From positions 186,001-250,000 of the forward strand of contig CAKQTZ010000001.1 in NCBI GenBank assembly GCA_934277375.1: a stretch of 64,000 nucleotides of DNA, in the 5' to 3' direction. Of this stretch, positions 1-8,827 are shown piece by piece. The stretch comes from an uncultured Coprococcus sp. (GTDB taxonomy: Bacteria; Bacillota; Clostridia; Lachnospirales; Lachnospiraceae). Both the position numbers and the translations under genes were made by a program. Each line of letters opens with the position of its first letter. The stretch's first letter is position 1. The notes below the pieces were generated by a model. That model was not told the DNA's origin, ran no database searches, and worked only from the letters and a program-made list of their open reading frames with translations.

Positions 1-16
1 AATAGGAGGAACATTC

Positions 17-430
17 ATGAATATCGACAGTATTCAAAACGGAATCGTACTTGACCATATAACAGCGGGAAAGGCTCTGCAGATATACAACGATCTTCAC
101 CTCGACAAGCTTGACTGCTCCGTCGCCATCATAAAAAATGTTAAGAGCGAAAAGATGGGCAGAAAAGATATTTTGAAGATCGATCAGGATATAGATATCA
201 ATCTGGATGTCCTGGGATATATCGACCCGGACATCTCTGTAAATATCATAAAGAACGGTAAGCTTGTAGAAAAGCGTAAGATAGAGCTTCCCGAGAGACT
301 TGTGGGCATCAAGAAATGTACGAACCCAAGGTGTATAACCACCACAGAGCAGGGAATCACTCATATTTTCAAGCTCACAGACAGAGAAAAAAGAATTTAC
401 AGATGTATATACTGTGAGGCAGACAAATAA
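17..430 (+). CDS. pyrI: Aspartate carbamoyltransferase regulatory subunit
   Basis: This 137-residue protein is the regulatory chain of aspartate transcarbamoylase, the committed step of pyrimidine synthesis. In the enzyme family it binds nucleotide effectors and holds catalytic trimers together through a zinc site. The C-terminal zinc ligands are visible as C101, C106, C130 and C133 (C-X4-C-X22/23-C-X2-C), and the N-terminal effector-binding fold (IVLDHITAGKAL) is typical. The start follows an AGGAGG site at positions 4-9. The partner pyrB is expected just upstream, outside the window. Length matches the bacterial family (about 140-150 aa). No terminator is obvious before murA. Confidence 0.95.
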   Translation: MNIDSIQNGIVLDHITAGKALQIYNDLHLDKLDCSVAIIKNVKSEKMGRKDILKIDQDIDINLDVLGYIDPDISVNIIKNGKLVEKRKIELPERLVGIKKCTNPRCITTTEQGITHIFKLTDREKRIYRCIYCEADK

Positions 431-481
431 AAAGGATAATATTGGAACCAGCAGAACAGGAGCATCAAAGCCATAAAACTG

Positions 482-509
482 TTTACATTTCAATTTTATG
501 TGCTATAAT
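482..509 (+). promoter_or_regulatory. Promoter for murA
   Basis: TTTACA at 482-487 and TATAAT at 504-509 are separated by 16 bases. TG at 501-502 gives an extended -10. It lies 44 bases upstream of the murA start, in the gap after pyrI. Confidence 0.7.
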
Positions 510-552
510 CTATAAAGTTGCGATAATCCGAGAATTATCTAAGAGGTGAAAT

Positions 553-1854
553 ATGGAACAGTATGTTATCAAGGGAGGTCGTCCTCTGGAGGGCGAAGTC
601 ACCATAGCTGGAGCAAAAAATGCTGCACTTGGTATACTTGCCGCTGCGGTGATGACCGATCAGGAAGTTACAATAGAAAACGTACCGAACGTCAGAGATA
701 CAAGGGTTCTCCTTCAGGCTATTCAGGGTATAGGTGCAAGAGTCAGATATATTGATGAGCACACTGTAGTCATATGCGGTGGAACCATAAATCCAAACAA
801 TGATCTCTGCGTAGATGATGAATATATCAGACGAATCAGAGCATCCTACTATCTGCTTGGTGCTCTCCTTGGAAAATACAACCACTCCCAGGTTGCTCTT
901 CCAGGAGGATGCGATATAGGCGCCCGCCCTATAGACCTCCACATCAAGGGATTTGAGGCACTTGGAGCAAATGTAGAAATAACAAATGGCATGATATCCG
1001 TACACGCCGACAATCTGGTCGGAAGCCATATATATATGGATGTCACATCCGTAGGAGCCACGATCAACGTCATGATGGCCGCTGTTATGGCCGATGGCAA
1101 AACTACCATAGAAAATGCTGCCAAGGAACCACATATTGTAGATGTGGCCAACTTCCTCAACAGCATGGGTGCCAACATAAAGGGAGCTGGAACTGATGTG
1201 ATTCGCATCCGCGGTGTAAAATCACTTCATGGAACTACATATTCTATAATTCCTGATCAGATCGAGGCCGGTACTTTCATGGTTGCAGCCGCTGCCACCC
1301 GTGGCAACGTTCTCATAAAGAATGTTATACCTAAGCATCTCGAAGCAATAACATCAAAGCTTACCGACATCGGCGCAACGGTCATAGAATATGATGACTC
1401 TGTAAGAGTCATGTGTAATAAGAGACTCAGAGCTACCAACATAAAGACACTTCCATATCCGGGATTTCCAACCGATATGCAGCCTCAGATGGCTGTAACT
1501 CTTGCTCTGTCAAATGGAACAAGTATAGTTACAGAGAGCATCTTTGAAAACAGATTCAAGTATGTAGCAGAGCTGTCCAGAATGGGTGCCCATATAAGAG
1601 TGGAGGGTAACACCGCTATCCTGGATGGTGTTGAGACATTTTCCGGTGCAAATGTTGCAGCTCCAGATCTTCGTGCCGGCGCAGCACTGGTTATAGCAGC
1701 ACTGGTTGCAGATGATTTCTCTACAATATGCGACATAAAGTATATTCAGCGAGGCTATGAGAAGTTCGATGAAAAACTCCGTGGTCTGGGGGCTCTCATT
1801 GAGAAAGTAGAGACCGACAAGGAGATCCAGAAGTTCAAACTCCGCGTAGGCTAA
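553..1854 (+). CDS. murA: UDP-N-acetylglucosamine 1-carboxyvinyltransferase
   Basis: MurA transfers enolpyruvate from PEP to UDP-GlcNAc, the first cytoplasmic step of peptidoglycan synthesis and the target of fosfomycin. The 433-residue length fits. K22-N23 lie in GAKNAAL. The catalytic cysteine is C120 in the loop LPGGCDIGARPIDLH, so a fosfomycin-sensitive type is expected. Inside-out alpha/beta barrel repeats run through the whole chain. The start has an AGAGGTG ribosome site seven bases upstream. The gene has its own promoter and terminator, so it looks monocistronic. Firmicutes often carry two MurA paralogues; which one this is cannot be told from the window. Confidence 0.95.
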   Translation: MEQYVIKGGRPLEGEVTIAGAKNAALGILAAAVMTDQEVTIENVPNVRDTRVLLQAIQGIGARVRYIDEHTVVICGGTINPNNDLCVDDEYIRRIRASYYLLGALLGKYNHSQVALPGGCDIGARPIDLHIKGFEALGANVEITNGMISVHADNLVGSHIYMDVTSVGATINVMMAAVMADGKTTIENAAKEPHIVDVANFLNSMGANIKGAGTDVIRIRGVKSLHGTTYSIIPDQIEAGTFMVAAAATRGNVLIKNVIPKHLEAITSKLTDIGATVIEYDDSVRVMCNKRLRATNIKTLPYPGFPTDMQPQMAVTLALSNGTSIVTESIFENRFKYVAELSRMGAHIRVEGNTAILDGVETFSGANVAAPDLRAGAALVIAALVADDFSTICDIKYIQRGYEKFDEKLRGLGALIEKVETDKEIQKFKLRVG

Positions 1855-1882
1855 CATTATGAATGCTATACACATATATAAC

Positions 1883-1931
1883 AGTCTTTGCATATCAATC
1901 AGACAAGATTGATATTGCAAGGACTTTTTTA
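1883..1931 (+). terminator. Rho-independent terminator after murA
   Basis: A long stem, AGTCTTTGCATATCAATC against GATTGATATTGCAAGGACT with one bulge, is followed by TTTTT. Confidence 0.85.
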
Positions 1932-1980
1932 TTGCGATTTTATTACTTTTTTATAACTTTTCATCAAAAAATAGTGCCCA

Positions 1981-2008
1981 TTTACAATAATTATGGTAAA
2001 CTTAAAAT
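1981..2008 (+). promoter_or_regulatory. Likely promoter for the SH3/glucosaminidase gene
   Basis: TTTACA at 1981-1986 and TAAAAT at 2003-2008 are separated by 16 bases, 64 bases before the coding start, in an AT-rich gap. Confidence 0.45.
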
Positions 2009-2072
2009 GATATTGTTTTTTTGAAAGTATGGGATTTTTTTAGATAAATGCGACATTTGGGAGGATACATCA

Positions 2073-4223
2073 ATGAATAAACAAAGCAAAGATAAGCGCA
2101 CTGCCATATCTGTCATCATGCTTATATGGGCCATCACGTGTATTATTATAACAGGATTCTACGTCGGCAATAATAAAGCGGAAGCCGCCACCACCGGAAC
2201 ACTCACTTCTGATTATGTATATTATCGAAAGTCACCGGGAGGAACGCCTATAACATATGGCGGAAACAGCATCCTTCTCAGGAAAGGCCAGAAAATGACA
2301 GTTCTGAGCACATCAAACAAAACCTGGTACAAGGTCAAACTCACTTACAAAAAGAAAAGCTATACCGGATATGTATATTCTTCTTTCATAAAGGTAACCA
2401 GAACGACCACTAAAAGCGGTCACCTGAAAAAGAATGAAAACTATGTATATTTCAGGAAGACTCCGAACGGAACACCTCTGACATATAACAAGGCACCAAT
2501 CATGCTCATGGGTGGACAGAAGATGACTATTCTGAGTACATCAAACAAAACCTGGTACAAGGTCAAGCTCACCTACAAAAAGAAACGCTATACCGGTTAT
2601 GTATACTCAGCTTTCATTGTGATCGACAAAAAAACGACAAATGCCACCACTAAGGCTACCACAAAAGCGACCACTAAGGCTACTACACAAGCGACTACAC
2701 AGCAGCCGACAACTCAGGAGCCTGTCAGCCAGAGTGGATATGTCAACGATAATTATATCTACTTCCGCAAAACAGCTGGAGGCCCGCCTATAACCTATGG
2801 CAGCAAATCCATAATGCTCATGAAGGGACAGAACCTGTCTATATTAGATACATCGAACAAAACATGGTACAAAGTCAAGCTAACCTATAACAAGAAGCGC
2901 TACACCGGATATGTATCATCGTCATATATAACCAAGGGTACATATAAAACCCCTACAACCAACGACAAGTCGGATGCCGCATTTGAACAGCACCTGACCA
3001 GGCAGGGATTCCCGGAGAGCTACAAGGTACTTCTGAGGAAGCTCCACAAGGAACATCCGAACTGGGTATTCAAGGCTGTTCACACGAATCTCGACTGGAA
3101 AGACGTTGTCAATAATGAGGTAAATGTCAAGGGTCGTGTAAACAACCTGATAAACTGTACCCCATACAGTCCAAACTATGGCTGGCGCTCACAGACAGTC
3201 GGATACAACCGCGCCAACGATACATACTCATCCTATGACGGATCCACATGGTTTGCCGCATCGGATGACATCATAAAGTACTATCTGGATCCACGAACAT
3301 ACCTGACATCCTCCAGATCTCTGTTTGCATTTGAAAAGCTGTCATACGATTCATCGCAGACAAGATCGGGTGTTGAGGCCATACTGAACGGTTCATTTAT
3401 GCACAATTCAAGGCCAAGCGGTTCATCATCAACTTATTCGTCCATGATCATAACCGCAGCAAAGAAATCAGGTGTCAGCCCATACCATATTGCATCCCGC
3501 ATAAAGCAGGAGGTTGGAGGCTCTATAACATCTGGAACAAACGGAAAGAATACTTCCTATCCTGGAATATACAACTTCTATAACATAGGAGCTTTCCAGA
3601 GTTCTGCCGGAAATGCAATAACCAACGGTCTCCGCTGGGCATCAAGTGGAACAACATATAACCGCCCGTGGACCTCTCCTGCGAGATCGATCATCGGCGG
3701 TGCCATATATATCGGCGAATCATATATAAGCAAGGGTCAGAACACCTTATACACCCAGAAGTTCAACGTAACTTACACCGACTGCCTGTACTGGCATCAG
3801 TACATGGGCAATATACAGGCACCAGTCACCGAGGGCTGGAAGGTCTACGATGCATACAGAACATCCGGTGCCCTGAATAAATCAATAACATTTGCCATAC
3901 CGGTTTACAAGAATATGCCTGCAGCGGTAACCAAAATGCCTGCGGCATCCCCTGGCAATCAGAATAATTATCTGAAGTCACTCACCGTTGACAAATACAA
4001 GCTGTCACCTTCATTTGGCGTAAATGACACGACAAGCTACACCGTGAATGTCGGTTCCGGAGTTAGCAGGGTGACTATATCAGCCGCCCCTGTAAGTGGC
4101 TACTCCACAGTCAGCGGAACAGGAACTAAGACACTGAGATCCGGAAAGAACACTTTCAAGATCGTGTGCCAGTCGCAGAGCAAAAAGAAACGTGTATACA
4201 CTATTACCATCAACAGAGGATAA
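2073..4223 (+). CDS. Secreted SH3-repeat beta-N-acetylglucosaminidase
   Basis: This 716-residue exported wall hydrolase probably cleaves the glycan strand of peptidoglycan. A signal peptide ends near AEA at 36-38. Three closely similar SH3-like repeats follow, at about 44-105, 116-180 and 222-287, each with NYVYFRKTPNGTP-type and KTWYKVKLTYKKK motifs that probably bind the wall. A Thr-Lys/Gln linker (about 187-220) separates repeats two and three. A LytG-type glucosaminidase domain spans about 320-600, with the likely catalytic Glu in SRIKQEVGG. The last 80 residues look like a cadherin-like beta-sandwich. A GGGAGGA site precedes the ATG. The next gene follows 30 bases later, so the two are probably cotranscribed. 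The substrate is inferred from the family. Confidence 0.85.
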   Translation: MNKQSKDKRTAISVIMLIWAITCIIITGFYVGNNKAEAATTGTLTSDYVYYRKSPGGTPITYGGNSILLRKGQKMTVLSTSNKTWYKVKLTYKKKSYTGYVYSSFIKVTRTTTKSGHLKKNENYVYFRKTPNGTPLTYNKAPIMLMGGQKMTILSTSNKTWYKVKLTYKKKRYTGYVYSAFIVIDKKTTNATTKATTKATTKATTQATTQQPTTQEPVSQSGYVNDNYIYFRKTAGGPPITYGSKSIMLMKGQNLSILDTSNKTWYKVKLTYNKKRYTGYVSSSYITKGTYKTPTTNDKSDAAFEQHLTRQGFPESYKVLLRKLHKEHPNWVFKAVHTNLDWKDVVNNEVNVKGRVNNLINCTPYSPNYGWRSQTVGYNRANDTYSSYDGSTWFAASDDIIKYYLDPRTYLTSSRSLFAFEKLSYDSSQTRSGVEAILNGSFMHNSRPSGSSSTYSSMIITAAKKSGVSPYHIASRIKQEVGGSITSGTNGKNTSYPGIYNFYNIGAFQSSAGNAITNGLRWASSGTTYNRPWTSPARSIIGGAIYIGESYISKGQNTLYTQKFNVTYTDCLYWHQYMGNIQAPVTEGWKVYDAYRTSGALNKSITFAIPVYKNMPAAVTKMPAASPGNQNNYLKSLTVDKYKLSPSFGVNDTTSYTVNVGSGVSRVTISAAPVSGYSTVSGTGTKTLRSGKNTFKIVCQSQSKKKRVYTITINRG

Positions 4224-4253
4224 GGAGGAAACGGTAAATCCGTATATTATAAG

Positions 4254-5579
4254 ATGAAAAGAACCATACAAAGTCTAAAATCAATCATAGCAGTTATTAT
4301 AAGTGTATTTGCATTGTCACTCATGACTATACATTCATCCTATGCGGCCACCGTATCCTTTGACGTTGAGGTTCCATCCAAAAGTGCTGCCATAGGCGAT
4401 AAAGTAGAAATCACAGTAAGTATAAAAGCAGATACAAAGTCATTGTCAAAATACAGTTACACCATAAACTATGATTCCACACTGCTGGAACCGGTAAGTG
4501 GAGGAACTGTTGAGGAAGAGGGCTCCGTCAGCTACGCAAACACTGTCAAAGGTGCAGACGACCAGATGACTGCGACATTTGTCTTCACCACTCTTGCCAG
4601 CGGAACAGCAAGCATTGAAACTGTCGCTACGGATTTCCAGACAAAATCCGGAACATCCATAGAGGTCTCACCTTCGTACAACTCAATAAATATCAGCAAC
4701 AAGGTTGCCACCACTGCTGCTTCCACCGAGGCTTCTGAAAATGTAAGCTCCCAGGACAGTGCAACCGCAGAGAGCACATTATCCCAGGATCTCGCCAATG
4801 AACCGTCAACAGTTGGTGTGGAGAGTGAAACCATTTCAGATGAGAACACAGAAGATGAAAACCTACTCACAACACCGGAAAATACAATAGTGAGTGTCCA
4901 CTCCAGCGGAAGAACATACAATATTATTCCTAAGCCATCTTCAGTGGATGCACCTGTTTCGTATCTTCCTGTAAAGATCAAACTCAATGGCACAGATGTA
5001 AAGGCCTATGTCCAGAGGGATAATGACAGTACCGTTCTTCTGTATGCTGCAAATACCGACGGCCACCAGGGCTGGTACTTCTTCAATACCGAAGAGGGAA
5101 CATTCCTTGACGCTGACGAGATAATCGATCAGCCAGATTCCCTGTCTGGATTTATGAGCAAACACAAATTTGTCATCATGCTGATAGCCATAATCGTTCT
5201 GGTTGTTCTGGTCGTTGTGATTGTAATACTGGTCATATCCTTCAAGGGTCTTATCGCAGACTATGAAGCCCAGATTGAAAAACTCAAGAAAGGCACCGAC
5301 GAATCCCTCTTTGCCTCAGGAAGAAAATCTAACAGCAAGGACGAATCCGAGGAAGCCGTGAAGATCATACACCAGGGTGACGAGGACATTCCTACGATAA
5401 ACAATAAAGCCCTGTTCCCTGGAGATGAGGAAATCCTGGAAACATATGCTGATTCAGATTATGACAATCAGGTATCCATGACAGATATACATGACCATGA
5501 TACCGACACACATCAGCAGCCGTCCATGGATGATATCGATGCGGTTCTTGAATCTGCAAAAAAGTACAAAAATAAATAG
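4254..5579 (+). CDS. Cohesin-like membrane-anchored surface protein
   Basis: A 441-residue protein with a signal peptide (ending near SSYAA, residue 32). A cohesin-like beta domain spans about 33-150, with motifs such as YTINYDSTLLEP and FTTLASGTASIE. A Ser/Thr/Glu-rich linker runs to about 210 and a second small globular part to about 295. One transmembrane helix spans about 305-328, followed by an acidic cytoplasmic tail of about 110 residues. Cohesins bind dockerins in cellulosomes, but single cohesin-like domains also occur as general adhesion modules, so no partner is claimed. The ribosome site AAGGAGG sits 25 bases upstream of the ATG, unusually far, with a small ACGG/CCGT hairpin between them. 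No in-frame ATG, GTG or TTG lies closer. Confidence 0.75.
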   Translation: MKRTIQSLKSIIAVIISVFALSLMTIHSSYAATVSFDVEVPSKSAAIGDKVEITVSIKADTKSLSKYSYTINYDSTLLEPVSGGTVEEEGSVSYANTVKGADDQMTATFVFTTLASGTASIETVATDFQTKSGTSIEVSPSYNSINISNKVATTAASTEASENVSSQDSATAESTLSQDLANEPSTVGVESETISDENTEDENLLTTPENTIVSVHSSGRTYNIIPKPSSVDAPVSYLPVKIKLNGTDVKAYVQRDNDSTVLLYAANTDGHQGWYFFNTEEGTFLDADEIIDQPDSLSGFMSKHKFVIMLIAIIVLVVLVVVIVILVISFKGLIADYEAQIEKLKKGTDESLFASGRKSNSKDESEEAVKIIHQGDEDIPTINNKALFPGDEEILETYADSDYDNQVSMTDIHDHDTDTHQQPSMDDIDAVLESAKKYKNK

Positions 5580-5606
5580 ACAGCCAACTGGCTGTCCACA
5601 TAAAAA

Positions 5607-5642
5607 GATCCGCTATGGTATAAAACCATAGCGGATTTTTTT
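5607..5642. terminator. Bidirectional terminator between the cohesin-like gene and metK
   Basis: A perfect 12-bp stem, ATCCGCTATGGT/ACCATAGCGGAT, has T7 on the plus side and T5 on the minus side. It can end both converging genes. A second small hairpin (GACAGCC/GGCTGTC) overlaps the plus-strand stop codon. Confidence 0.9.
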
Positions 5643-5665
5643 GCGGCGGGTCCCCTTACGAAAAA

Positions 5666-6853
5666 TTATAAATACTTTTTCAGTACATCAACCTTATCAA
5701 GCTTCTCCCAAGGAAGATCAACATCTGTTCTTCCGAAGTGACCGTAAGCTGCAGTCTGCTTGTAGATAGGTCTTCTGAGGTCAAGCATTCTAATGATTCC
5801 GGCTGGTCTCAGATCAAAGTTCTCCCTGATGATCTCGACAAGCTTCTCGTCTGAAAGCTTTCCTGTTCCAAATGTGTCAACCATGATTGATGTAGGTCTT
5901 GCAACGCCAATTGCGTATGAGAGCTGTATCTCACACTTGTCTGCCAGGCCTGCAGCAACTATGTTCTTGGCAACGTAACGGGCCGCATATGCTGCTGAAC
6001 GGTCAACCTTGGTACAATCCTTGCCTGAGAAAGCTCCGCCGCCGTGACGGGCATATCCACCGTATGTGTCCACGATAATCTTACGTCCTGTAAGTCCACT
6101 GTCACCATTTGGTCCGCCGATAACAAATCTTCCTGTAGGATTGATGAAGAACTTGGTATCCTCATCAACAAGCTCCTGTGGAAGGACTTCATCAAATATA
6201 TACTTCTTCACGTCAGCGTGGATCTGCTCCTGGCTGACTTCCTCTCCGTGCTGTGTTGAGAGAACTACTGCATCAAGTCTTACAGGCTTGTCATTCTCAT
6301 CATACTCCACTGTAACCTGTGTCTTGCCATCAGGTCTTAAGTATGGGAGTGTTCCGTTCTTTCTGACCTCTGTGAGCTTTCTGGCAAGCTTGTGGGCAAG
6401 AGCAATCGGGTATGGCATGTACTCAGGTGTCTCATTTGTGGCAAATCCGAACATCATTCCCTGATCGCCGGCACCTATAGCCTCGATGTCATCCTCACTC
6501 ATGAGGTGCTCCTTTGCCTCAAGTGCCTTGTCAACACCCATGGCAATATCTGATGACTGCTCGTCTATGGCAGTGATGACACCGCATGTATCGCAGTCAA
6601 ATCCGTACTTTGCTCTGTCATATCCGATCTCTCTGATAGTCTCACGAACGATCTTCTGAATGTCCACATATGCGTTGGTTGTGATCTCTCCCATGACAAG
6701 TACAAGACCTGTTGTGATGGATGTCTCACAAGCCACACGGCTCATTGGATCCTGCTCCATAAGTGCATCAAGCACCGCATCTGATATCTGGTCACAGATT
6801 TTGTCAGGATGTCCTTCTGTCACTGATTCCGATGTAAATAATCTTCTTTCCAT
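5666..6853 (-). CDS. metK: S-adenosylmethionine synthetase
   Basis: MetK makes S-adenosylmethionine from methionine and ATP in the cytoplasm. Conserved blocks are intact: [17 protein letters not shown] near the N-terminus, [16 protein letters not shown] in the middle and [19 protein letters not shown] toward the C-terminus. I chose the ATG at 6853 (395 aa, [18 protein letters not shown]) because AAAGGAAG lies just upstream and the family starts here. An ATG eight codons earlier has no ribosome site. A SAM-I riboswitch with its terminator directly upstream points to feedback control by the product. Confidence 0.97.
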   Translation of the reverse strand: MERRLFTSESVTEGHPDKICDQISDAVLDALMEQDPMSRVACETSITTGLVLVMGEITTNAYVDIQKIVRETIREIGYDRAKYGFDCDTCGVITAIDEQSSDIAMGVDKALEAKEHLMSEDDIEAIGAGDQGMMFGFATNETPEYMPYPIALAHKLARKLTEVRKNGTLPYLRPDGKTQVTVEYDENDKPVRLDAVVLSTQHGEEVSQEQIHADVKKYIFDEVLPQELVDEDTKFFINPTGRFVIGGPNGDSGLTGRKIIVDTYGGYARHGGGAFSGKDCTKVDRSAAYAARYVAKNIVAAGLADKCEIQLSYAIGVARPTSIMVDTFGTGKLSDEKLVEIIRENFDLRPAGIIRMLDLRRPIYKQTAAYGHFGRTDVDLPWEKLDKVDVLKKYL

Positions 6854-6879
6854 ACTACTTCCTTTCTTTTTGTACATAA

Positions 6880-6905
6880 GAAAAACCGCTTCATATGAGC
6901 GGTTT
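6880..6905 (-). terminator. Expression-platform terminator of the SAM-I riboswitch
   Basis: On the minus strand AAACCGCT, a seven-base loop and AGCGGTTT are followed by TTTTT, 27 bases before the metK start. It lies directly downstream of the riboswitch aptamer, where a SAM-stabilised attenuator is expected. Confidence 0.88.
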
Positions 6906-6922
6906 GATCGTGTCTGTCAAGC

Positions 6923-7078
6923 CTCTCATTGTTCGAGCACAGATCACATGACACACTGTATGCAACAGCACATCCCATGCCTTGTATCCGCGTCGCTCAG
7001 GCCGGCACCTTCCGATATCACACATCGGGGTTGCCATGGCTTCACAGTCCCTTATGACTCCACCATTCTGAATAAGAG
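6923..7078 (-). ncRNA. SAM-I (S-box) riboswitch
   Basis: Read on the minus strand, the leader carries the S-box core: GGTGGAG, then GGACTGTGAAGCCATGGCAA, then GGAAGGTGCC. The P1 stem is visible as CTCTTATT (7071-7078) against AATGAGAG (6923-6930). SAM binding in this class normally favours the downstream terminator and shuts off the gene. Position before metK and the attached terminator support a transcriptional OFF switch. Confidence 0.93.
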
Positions 7079-7111
7079 CGTTTTTCTGATATTTATAAAT
7101 GCAATCATTAC

Positions 7112-7138
7112 TCTATATCATCAAAAGACATAAGTCAA
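7112..7138 (-). promoter_or_regulatory. Possible promoter of the metK riboswitch transcript
   Basis: On the minus strand TTGACT (7133-7138) and TATAGA (7112-7117) are separated by 15 bases, shorter than ideal. The position, about 35 bases upstream of the aptamer, is right. Confidence 0.35.
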
Positions 7139-7200
7139 CAGTTATTTTTTGCTATCTAACCCTTTTACATCCTTAATGACTTATTTTTATGCATAACCCC

Positions 7201-7992
7201 TCACAAACTTTTCCATATAAACCAGATTAAAAGTAAATGCAGAGGATAAAACAGATAGAAGAAATACTTAAGATCCAATTTCCCCCGCTCGCCACTGTAC
7301 ATGTTCACTGGTACCATTGCCAGAAGCGCATACATCTGCCCCATACCAAGACACAGTATATAGACGATCGAACTGACCACTACAATCTCAAGATTCTGTT
7401 TTCTGCTGAAATAAAGCTTATCCCCACCGCCGGTTTTGATCTTACTGTCTGCTGTATTTCTGCCACGCACCAGCTCCATATCATGTGAAGAGGGTTCACC
7501 ATCCCTTTCTCTCTCGCACAGATAGAACAGGATGATAATTCCCACCCCCGCCATGCCATAGTCGAACCTCAGAAACTCTGCCAGCAGCGCGGCGGCCAGC
7601 GCGATCTCCGCACTCCACTTTCTGAGTGGTCCGCGGCCTTCCATGGCATATATGGCAAACAGACCGGCAGCCAGTGTGAAGAATATGTTCTGGGCACCCG
7701 GATACCAGACTGTGTCATGCATCGCCATGTCATAAGGTATCTCAGACACCACCGCAAATATTACAAGCCTCAGAAGATATCTTTTAACACTGGATGTATG
7801 CAGCAGCCCCTGAACCAGAAGAAACGCGAATATAGGAAATGCCAGACGCCCCACAGCGCGCATTATGCTGTTGTTATCCATAAACACTATGCCAACATGA
7901 TCTACTACCATACACACGCAGGCTATTATCTTGAGCGCATTTGACGACAGTTTTCTCAGCCCCTTATCTGATCCTCCAGCATTAACTTCCAT
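7201..7992 (-). CDS. TraX family membrane protein
   Basis: A 263-residue polytopic membrane protein. The N-terminal block LSSNALKIIACVCMVVDHVG, followed by AVGRLAFPIFAFLLVQG, is characteristic of the TraX family. TraX acetylates F-pilin in E. coli, but chromosomal Firmicutes members have no known substrate. About eight hydrophobic segments are visible, interrupted by a charged loop around residues 160-190. The start has GGGAGAA upstream. The gene stands alone between metK and the HIT gene and no pilin is nearby, so an acyltransferase role on a surface molecule is only an inference. Confidence 0.8.
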   Translation of the reverse strand: MEVNAGGSDKGLRKLSSNALKIIACVCMVVDHVGIVFMDNNSIMRAVGRLAFPIFAFLLVQGLLHTSSVKRYLLRLVIFAVVSEIPYDMAMHDTVWYPGAQNIFFTLAAGLFAIYAMEGRGPLRKWSAEIALAAALLAEFLRFDYGMAGVGIIILFYLCERERDGEPSSHDMELVRGRNTADSKIKTGGGDKLYFSRKQNLEIVVVSSIVYILCLGMGQMYALLAMVPVNMYSGERGKLDLKYFFYLFYPLHLLLIWFIWKSL

Positions 7993-8063
7993 ATGAATTT
8001 TCTCCCATTATTTAGCTTCATTTTTCATAACTCACTTGACACTATCCCTGTTATCTTATAAAC

Positions 8064-8101
8064 AGAAAAACAGCACATGACTTTTAGTTCATCATGTGCT
8101 G
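8064..8101 (-). terminator. Terminator after the HIT gene
   Basis: A 10-bp stem, CAGCACATGA/TCATGTGCTG with an 11-base loop, has a minus-strand TTTTT tail. Confidence 0.85.
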
Positions 8102-8141
8102 CTCTTCTCTCAAAACCTTATATAATTCTATCTTCAATCGT

Positions 8142-8558
8142 CTAGATTCTCTTTCTGAGAGCCTTAGACAATGTTGACAGCTCCTCTGTATCTGCCTTGC
8201 CAGGTACCCATGTCATAGTCACATTATCCTTGATATATCTAGGAACAAGATGCATATGGAAATGGAATACTGTCTGTCCAGCTGCCTCACCGTTGTTCTG
8301 AAGAATGTTCAGTCCATCAGGATTAAGCTCAGCCTTCTGTGCCTTTGCAACCTCTGTAGCTATAGTAAATATCTTGGCTGCTGTCTCAGCATCCATGCTG
8401 TATATATTGTCAAAGTGTTCTTTCGGTATTATAAGCGCATGCCCCTTATTAGCAGGATTCACATCAAGTATTACTCGGCAGATGCTATCCTCATACACAG
8501 TTGCTGATGGAATCTCACCGTTGGCTATCTTACAAAAAATGCAATCGTCCTTATTCAT
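8142..8558 (-). CDS. HIT family nucleotide-binding hydrolase
   Basis: A 138-residue HIT-superfamily protein related to Hint and AP4A hydrolases, cytoplasmic enzymes that cleave the alpha-phosphate of nucleotide conjugates. The histidine triad HFHMH covers H99, H101 and H103. The N-terminal CIFCKI (C6, C9) is the structural zinc site seen in many members. The start follows GAGGAGG, and a consensus promoter lies about 35 bases upstream. The natural substrate cannot be read from sequence. A terminator lies just downstream, so it is a single-gene unit. Confidence 0.9.
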   Translation of the reverse strand: MNKDDCIFCKIANGEIPSATVYEDSICRVILDVNPANKGHALIIPKEHFDNIYSMDAETAAKIFTIATEVAKAQKAELNPDGLNILQNNGEAAGQTVFHFHMHLVPRYIKDNVTMTWVPGKADTEELSTLSKALRKRI

Positions 8559-8588
8559 ATAAGTTTTACCTCCTCATTGCCTTTATCT

Positions 8589-8617
8589 ATTGTAAACCAT
8601 ATGACAAAAATTTACAA
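8589..8617 (-). promoter_or_regulatory. Promoter of the HIT gene
   Basis: On the minus strand TTGTAA (8612-8617), 17 bases, TACAAT (8589-8594). Confidence 0.7.
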
Positions 8618-8649
8618 GTCCGAAAGAGAACACCCATTCGCCGCAGCCG

Positions 8650-8740
8650 ATTGTTAACCTTATTTTGCAAATTAGCAGTTGACAATGTGTGTCATCATGT
8701 ATATAATGTCAACCATAGCCCTTGTGTATAGGTTAACAAT
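8650..8740 (+). promoter_or_regulatory. bioY promoter with two biotin-repressor (BirA)-type operators
   Basis: A near-perfect promoter, TTGACA (8679-8684), 17 bases, TATAAT (8702-8707), is flanked by two operator-like inverted repeats. Site 1 is ATTGTTAACC (8650-8659), 17 bases, AGTTGACAAT (8677-8686), and covers the -35. Site 2 is AATGTCAACC (8705-8714), 16 bases, GGTTAACAAT (8731-8740), and covers the start point. The outer halves are exact 10-bp inverted copies. The GTTAAC half-sites and spacing fit the BirA box of Firmicutes, and the downstream gene is a biotin transporter. Confidence 0.8.
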
Positions 8741-8827
8741 CCAGGCAGTACTTGACAACAGCCCGTCAATATGCCTGGATTTGTTACGAATACACATCTA
8801 AAACTAATTATTGGAGGACAACTCAAA

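Noticed and set aside
535..1134. Long minus-strand ORFs inside murA
   Set aside because: Opposite-frame shadows; murA has complete catalytic motifs, promoter and ribosome site on the plus strand.
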